Positions 5,211 to 8,236 of a stretch of 8,236 nt of DNA are shown one piece after another; the stretch's first letter is position 1, and each line of letters opens with the position of its first letter. This DNA is from JABFRZ01 sp031413955 (lineage in GTDB: Bacteria; Planctomycetota; UBA1135; GCA-002686595). The notes below the pieces were generated by a model, which saw only the letters and a list, made by a program, of their open reading frames with translations, did not search any database and was not told the origin of the DNA. The position numbers and the translations under genes are program-made. Location: NCBI GenBank assembly GCA_031413955.1, contig JANOGB010000646.1, positions 1-8,236 on the forward strand, read 5' to 3'.

Positions 5211-6728
5211 TCACACGTGCAGGGCGAGGTGCAGGCGCCATTCGGTGTGCGCTCGCACGCGCCGGCGCTCACCCGGCGCGATCCCCGCCACCCACAGGAT
5301 CTCGGACCCGGCCGTGACCAGCGGTACCTCGGCGCGCTCCTCGCGTGGGACGCCGCGCGCGGCGAGGAAGCGGCCGAGCGGCTTCGAACCGGGCGCGCCC
5401 AGGGCGTGGAAGCGGTCGCCGGGCACGGAAAAGCGCACGCCGAGCGGGCTGCCGAGCTCCGCGCCATCCAGCTCGACCTCGAGTTCGCCGCGGCGTACCG
5501 GCGTGCCCGGCGGGATGCGCAGGTTCTCGGCCGAGAGGCGCCGGCCGTCGGGCAGCGTGAGGATGCCGGGCACGCCGAGGGGCAAGGTGCACGGCGCGAG
5601 GGCGACCGGCCCGCGGCTCGGGAATGGCAAGAGGAGCTGCTCGAGCGCGCCGGGCTCGGGCGGCGCGGCCTGGCGCGCGCTGCGCGGCGGCACGAGCACG
5701 AGCTCGCGCGCGCGCAAGAGCAGGATCCAGCCGCGGCTGAGGCTGGTGCGCGTGCAGCGTCCGGCCGCGAGGTCCACCAGCACGCGTTCGAGCACCGTGC
5801 GCGAGGGCGCGGCCCCGCTGCCCTCGGTCAAGAGGCGCCAGAGCACGCGCCGCGCCAGCGGTCGCGCCAGGGCCATCAGCTCGCCGCGCGCGAGCACCCC
5901 GCCCAGGGTGCGCTGTTCCGGGCCGCGCACCGCGGCGGCATAGGCGGGCGGCTGCCAGACGATGTGCGCGGTGGCGCTGGCGAACTCGCTCTCGAGCTCC
6001 TCGACCGTGCGCGAGAAAGCGCGCAGCTCTTCCAGCGCGGCCTCGCCGCCCAGCGCGCGCACGAACGGCAAGAAACCATGGCGCACGCGGCTGCGCGTGA
6101 AGCGCGGATCGGCGTTGCTGGAATCCTCGCGCCAGGCGAGACCGTGCTCGGAGAGCAGCGCGCGCACCTCTTCGCGCCGCAGGAAGAGCAGCGGGCGCAC
6201 GATGCGCACGGGCTCGGCCGGGCCGGCTTCGTCTGCGGGCGCAGTCCAGGCGAGCTCGGCGCGCGGACCGCGCAGCCCGGCGAGGTCCGTGCCGCGTACC
6301 CAGCGCATGAGCACCGTCTCCAGCGCGTCGTCCGCATGGTGGCCGGTCAGGAGCGTGCGGTGGCCGGAGCGCCGGGCTTCCTGGGTCAGCAGGCGGTAGC
6401 GCTCCGCACGCGCGCGCGCCTCGAGCCCCGGGGCAGCGGGATCCAGCTCGGCCCGCAGCTCTGCGCAGGGGACTCCCAGGGCGTGGCAGAGGTTGACGGA
6501 GAAGCGCGCGTCGGCCGCGCTCTCGGCGCCGCGCAGGCCGTGATCGACGTGCACGGCGCGCACGGGCACGGCCGGGCGGGCGGCAGCCAGCCAGTGCAGG
6601 AGCAACACGCTGTCGGCCCCGCCCGAGAGCGCGAGCAGGAGCTTCTCGCCCGCGCCGATCCCGCAGGCGCGAGCCAGGCCTGGCCAGCGCTGGGACCAGT
6701 CGTCGAAGGTGCGTGCGATGGCGGGCAT
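5211..6728 (-). CDS. tilS: tRNA(Ile)-lysidine synthetase TilS
   Basis: TilS ligates lysine to C34 of the CAU-anticodon tRNA-Ile using ATP, so that it reads AUA codons; it is cytosolic and normally essential. The N-terminal PP-loop ATPase is complete: LLALSGGADSVLLLHWL (31-47) with the SGGxDS motif, HVDHGLRG (60-67), TGHHADDALETVLMR (128-142), IVRPLL (176-181), and DSSNADPRFTRSRVRHG (202-218). The middle helical region follows, and the C-terminal tRNA-recognition domain is recognisable by GDRFHALGAPGSKPLGRFL (437-455), VPREER (460-465) and ILWVAG (477-482). At 505 residues it is slightly longer than the ~430-aa E. coli enzyme but within the family range. ATG 6728 fits the family N terminus. 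No Shine-Dalgarno is seen; the upstream bases are C-rich on the coding strand. It is the first gene of the leftward block and diverges from gap. Confidence 0.95.
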   Translation of the reverse strand: MPAIARTFDDWSQRWPGLARACGIGAGEKLLLALSGGADSVLLLHWLAAARPAVPVRAVHVDHGLRGAESAADARFSVNLCHALGVPCAELRAELDPAAPGLEARARAERYRLLTQEARRSGHRTLLTGHHADDALETVLMRWVRGTDLAGLRGPRAELAWTAPADEAGPAEPVRIVRPLLFLRREEVRALLSEHGLAWREDSSNADPRFTRSRVRHGFLPFVRALGGEAALEELRAFSRTVEELESEFASATAHIVWQPPAYAAAVRGPEQRTLGGVLARGELMALARPLARRVLWRLLTEGSGAAPSRTVLERVLVDLAAGRCTRTSLSRGWILLLRARELVLVPPRSARQAAPPEPGALEQLLLPFPSRGPVALAPCTLPLGVPGILTLPDGRRLSAENLRIPPGTPVRRGELEVELDGAELGSPLGVRFSVPGDRFHALGAPGSKPLGRFLAARGVPREERAEVPLVTAGSEILWVAGIAPGERRRVRAHTEWRLHLALHV

Positions 6729-6756
6729 GGGGGCGGGGCGCGGGCGACGAACGAGT

Positions 6757-6795
6757 CTAGCGGACCCGATTGAAGCCTTCGGTCAGGGCCGCTAG
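6757..6795. repeat. Inverted repeat CTAGCGG / CCGCTAG overlapping the divergent promoters
   Basis: CTAGCGG (6757-6763) and CCGCTAG (6789-6795) are perfect inverted copies 25 bases apart. The match extends imperfectly on both sides: the outer AG/CT pairs past one mismatch, and the inner CC/GG pairs past another. The left arm covers the TAGACT hexamer reading toward tilS, and the right arm covers the TAGTCT hexamer reading toward gap. It may be an operator for one dimeric regulator acting on both promoters, or simply two similar -10 regions facing opposite ways. The centre-to-centre distance is 32 bases, about three helical turns, which would suit either idea. Confidence 0.35.
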
Positions 6796-6798
6796 TCT
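6770..6798 (+). promoter_or_regulatory. Candidate sigma-70-type promoter for gap-pgk
   Basis: TTGAAG (6770-6775) and TAGTCT (6793-6798) are separated by exactly 17 bases and point toward gap. They match 4 of 6 bases of TTGACA and 3 of 6 of TATAAT, and sit in the least GC-rich patch of the intergenic region. Transcription would begin near 6805, giving a leader of about 170 bases. The -10 hexamer lies inside the right arm of the inverted repeat at 6757-6795. The match is moderate and the sigma factor preferences of the host are unknown. Confidence 0.4.
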
Positions 6799-6805
6799 CT
6801 GCCCT

Positions 6806-6820
6806 GTTTCCGCCGGAAAC
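6806..6820 (+). promoter_or_regulatory. Short hairpin at the predicted 5' end of the gap leader
   Basis: GTTTCC-GCC-GGAAAC is a perfect 6-base stem with a 3-base loop, positioned right at the predicted transcript start (~6805). It is followed by two further CCGGAA-like units (CGCCGGAA at 6823-6830, GCCGGGAAA at 6831-6839), a short degenerate repeat. A 5'-terminal stem could protect the mRNA. It has no T-run and is not a terminator. Chance is possible at this G+C. Confidence 0.3.
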
Positions 6821-6867
6821 CTCGCCGGAAGCCGGGAAAGCTCGCGTCGTTCGCTTTGGGTGTTCCT

Positions 6868-6890
6868 GCTCGCGGGCCGCCGCGGCGAGC
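6868..6890 (+). promoter_or_regulatory. GC-rich leader hairpin upstream of gap
   Basis: GCTCGC (6868-6873) pairs with GCGAGC (6885-6890) around an 11-base G/C-only loop. It lies about 88 bases before the gap start codon and does not cover a ribosome-binding site. No riboswitch class is recognised. At this base composition a 6-base stem arises easily by chance. Confidence 0.2.
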
Positions 6891-6977
6891 GCAGCCCGAG
6901 CGCCCGTCCCCACCCGGTCGAGCGTCGAGGCGGATCCTCGCCCCGCGTCCCGTTCCCTCGCCACCCACTCCTCCAAC

Positions 6978-8009
6978 ATGCGCATCGCCATCAACGGCTT
7001 CGGCCGCATCGGCCGCAATGTCTTTCGCGTCTGTCACCAGAAGGGCCTCGAGGTCGTCTCGATCAACGACATCACCGATGCGGCGACGCTGGCCTACCTG
7101 CTGCGCTACGACTCGGTCCACGGGCGCTTCGCGGGCAAGGTCGAGGTGGCCAAGGATGGCCTGGTGGTGGACGGCAAGAAGATCCAGGTCACGGCCGAGC
7201 GGGATCCCGCCAAGCTCCCGCACGCCGCCAACCAGGTCGACTTCGTGGTCGAGTCGACCGGCATCTTCGCCAGCCGCGAGGGTTGCGAGAAGCACTGCAC
7301 GGCGGGCGCGCCCAAGGTCGTGCTGACCGTGCCGGCCAAGGACGAGATCGACGCGATGGTGGTGATGGGCGTGAACGAGCACATCCTGAAGCCCGAGCAC
7401 CGCATCCTCTCCAACGCATCCTGCACCACGAACTGTCTCGCGCCGGTGGCCAAGGTCCTGCACGACGCCTTCGGCATCCAGCACGGCCTGATGACCACGG
7501 TGCACGCCTACACGAACGACCAGAACATCCTCGACCTGCCGCACAAGGACCTGCGCCGGGCGCGCGCGGCGGCGCTGAACATCATCCCGACCACCACCGG
7601 CGCGGCGCGCGCGGTGGGCAAGATCCTGCCCGAGCTGAAGGGCCGGCTCGACGGCTGCTCGCTGCGCGTGCCCGTGCCCGACGGCTCGGTGGTCGACCTG
7701 GTGGCGACGCTCGCGCGGACCGTGACGGTGGAGGAGGTCAACGCCGCCTTCAAGGGCGCGGCGGCGAAGAAGCCCCTGGCCGGCATCCTCGAGTACACCG
7801 AAGACCCGGTGGTCTCGAGCGACGTGGTCCGTAACCCCTGCAGCGCGCTGTTCGACGCGCAGTCGACCATGGTGATGCAGGGCAGCATGGTCAAGGTCGT
7901 GGCCTGGTACGACAACGAGTGGGGCTACTCGTGCCGCGTGGTGGACCTCTTGCAGTACGCCCATGCCTTGAGCTCGAAGGGCGTCAAGGCGACCGTCAAG
8001 GCGAAATAG
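6978..8009 (+). CDS. gap: Type I glyceraldehyde-3-phosphate dehydrogenase
   Basis: It oxidises and phosphorylates glyceraldehyde 3-phosphate to 1,3-bisphosphoglycerate with NAD+, as a cytosolic tetramer. At 343 residues it has normal length. The Rossmann start INGFGRIGRNVFR (5-17) is followed by SINDITD (28-34), where the Asp after the second strand indicates NAD rather than NADP preference. The active site is SNASCTTNCLAP (145-156) with nucleophile Cys149, and His176 in TVHAYTNDQ (174-182). The S-loop LPHKDLRRARAAA (187-199), IPTTTGAA (203-210), SLRVPVPDGS (228-237) and WYDNEWGYS (310-318) are all intact. The ATG at 6978 gives the standard N terminus (MRIAINGFG), although no Shine-Dalgarno precedes it. 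It is followed after 2 bases by pgk, the next enzyme in glycolysis, so the two form an operon. Confidence 0.98.
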   Translation: MRIAINGFGRIGRNVFRVCHQKGLEVVSINDITDAATLAYLLRYDSVHGRFAGKVEVAKDGLVVDGKKIQVTAERDPAKLPHAANQVDFVVESTGIFASREGCEKHCTAGAPKVVLTVPAKDEIDAMVVMGVNEHILKPEHRILSNASCTTNCLAPVAKVLHDAFGIQHGLMTTVHAYTNDQNILDLPHKDLRRARAAALNIIPTTTGAARAVGKILPELKGRLDGCSLRVPVPDGSVVDLVATLARTVTVEEVNAAFKGAAAKKPLAGILEYTEDPVVSSDVVRNPCSALFDAQSTMVMQGSMVKVVAWYDNEWGYSCRVVDLLQYAHALSSKGVKATVKAK

Positions 8010-8011
8010 CG

Positions 8012-8236
8012 ATGCGCCTGGACGTTCCGCGCCTCGACGACCTCGCCCTGGAAGGCAAGCGCGTGCTCGTGCGCGTCGACTTCAACGTGCCGCAGGACGA
8101 GCACGGGCACATCACCGACGACACGCGCTTCCGCGCCGCGCTGGAGACGATCGAGGTGATCCTGCGCTGGCAGGGCCGGCCGATCCTGATGAGCCACCTC
8201 GGCCGGCCCGACGGGCAAGTGGTGGAGTCGCTGCGC
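8012..8236 (+). CDS. pgk: Phosphoglycerate kinase, N-terminal 75 codons (runs off the window)
   Basis: ATG 8012 follows the gap stop (TAG 8007-8009) after 2 bases, and the frame stays open to the last base. The 75 residues show GKRVLVRVDFNVP (15-27), the substrate-side RVDFNVP motif; GHITDDTRFRAALETI (32-47), matching the GxITDDTRIRAAxPTI pattern with the conserved Arg; and ILMSHLGRPDG (58-68), another 3-phosphoglycerate-binding motif. PGK transfers the acyl phosphate of 1,3-bisphosphoglycerate to ADP, directly using the product of the upstream GAPDH. About 80% of the protein, including the nucleotide domain, lies beyond the edge. An AAGG ten bases before the ATG is a poor ribosome site, so translational coupling to gap is likely. 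Confidence 0.95.
   Translation, partial: MRLDVPRLDDLALEGKRVLVRVDFNVPQDEHGHITDDTRFRAALETIEVILRWQGRPILMSHLGRPDGQVVESLR

Larger units (their letters stand above)
6729..6977. other. Divergent intergenic control region between tilS and gap
   Basis: 249 bases without a supported gene. The left third carries the gap promoter candidate and, on the minus strand, a TAGACT hexamer (6759-6754) about 25 bases before the tilS start that could serve as its -10, though no -35 matches it at normal spacing. The remainder would be a leader of about 170 bases for gap, containing two GC-rich hairpins and a pyrimidine-rich run (about 6945-6975) directly before the ATG, with no Shine-Dalgarno. Open frames crossing this region are continuations of antisense reading and lack any recognisable product. 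Confidence 0.7.

Noticed and set aside
3393..6773. A 1126-residue open frame on the + strand
   Set aside because: It lies antisense to the kinase, yggS and tilS genes, all of which have clear family motifs. Its product is Arg/Ala/Gly/His-rich with no recognisable domain. Long antisense frames are expected at this G+C because stop codons are rare.
6841..6977. A riboswitch or leader peptide before gap
   Set aside because: No known aptamer consensus is seen, and no short frame with a ribosome site and a recognisable regulatory codon run is present.
6792..7964. A 390-residue minus-strand frame opposite gap
   Set aside because: It is antisense to an unmistakable GAPDH. Its His/Val/Arg-rich product mirrors the GAPDH codons.

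Overview
The window is almost wholly coding DNA from a very GC-rich bacterium. The exception is the first ~150 bases, which are about 31% G+C (47 of 150 counted) and look like a different genome. In the GC-rich part, several proteins have a look I associate with Planctomycetota: the FHA-kinase with a large extracytoplasmic tail, and a PurN-type start with an SGGGRSLENL loop. That assignment is an inference. No rRNA, tRNA, mobile element or CRISPR is visible.

Layout. Positions 1-~155 hold a fragment of an AT-rich membrane-protein gene on the + strand, O-antigen-ligase-like at best. It is joined abruptly to GC-rich DNA, probably an assembly or library chimera. From ~157 to 6728 a minus-strand gene block reads, in transcription order: tilS (tRNA-Ile lysidine synthetase), a 145-base gap, yggS (PLP homeostasis protein), a 944-aa FHA / Ser-Thr kinase / transmembrane protein, a DUF167 (YggU) protein, a divergent purine nucleoside phosphorylase homologue, and the first ~25 codons of a PurN-like formyltransferase cut off by the junction. 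Three of the joins are 4-base stop/start overlaps (ATGA or GTGA) and one is a 13-base gap, so yggS to purN looks like one translationally coupled unit.

A 249-base divergent control region (6729-6977) separates this block from a plus-strand glycolytic pair: complete gap (GAPDH) and, 2 bases later, the start of pgk, which runs off the right edge. The region holds a plausible promoter for gap-pgk (TTGAAG, 17 bases, TAGTCT) inside an imperfect inverted repeat, plus leader hairpins.

How they may work together: the minus-strand block mixes tRNA modification, PLP handling, purine metabolism (PNP-like and PurN-like) and a membrane-anchored kinase whose tail faces outside the cytoplasm. The kinase's placement between translationally coupled metabolic genes suggests co-expression, but nothing shows that it acts on them. 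I found no convincing new defence or mobile system. The points most worth a second look are the PNP homologue, which appears to lack the usual phosphate-site residues and has Asp at the purine-specificity Asn, the uncharacterised tail of the kinase, and the left-hand junction.
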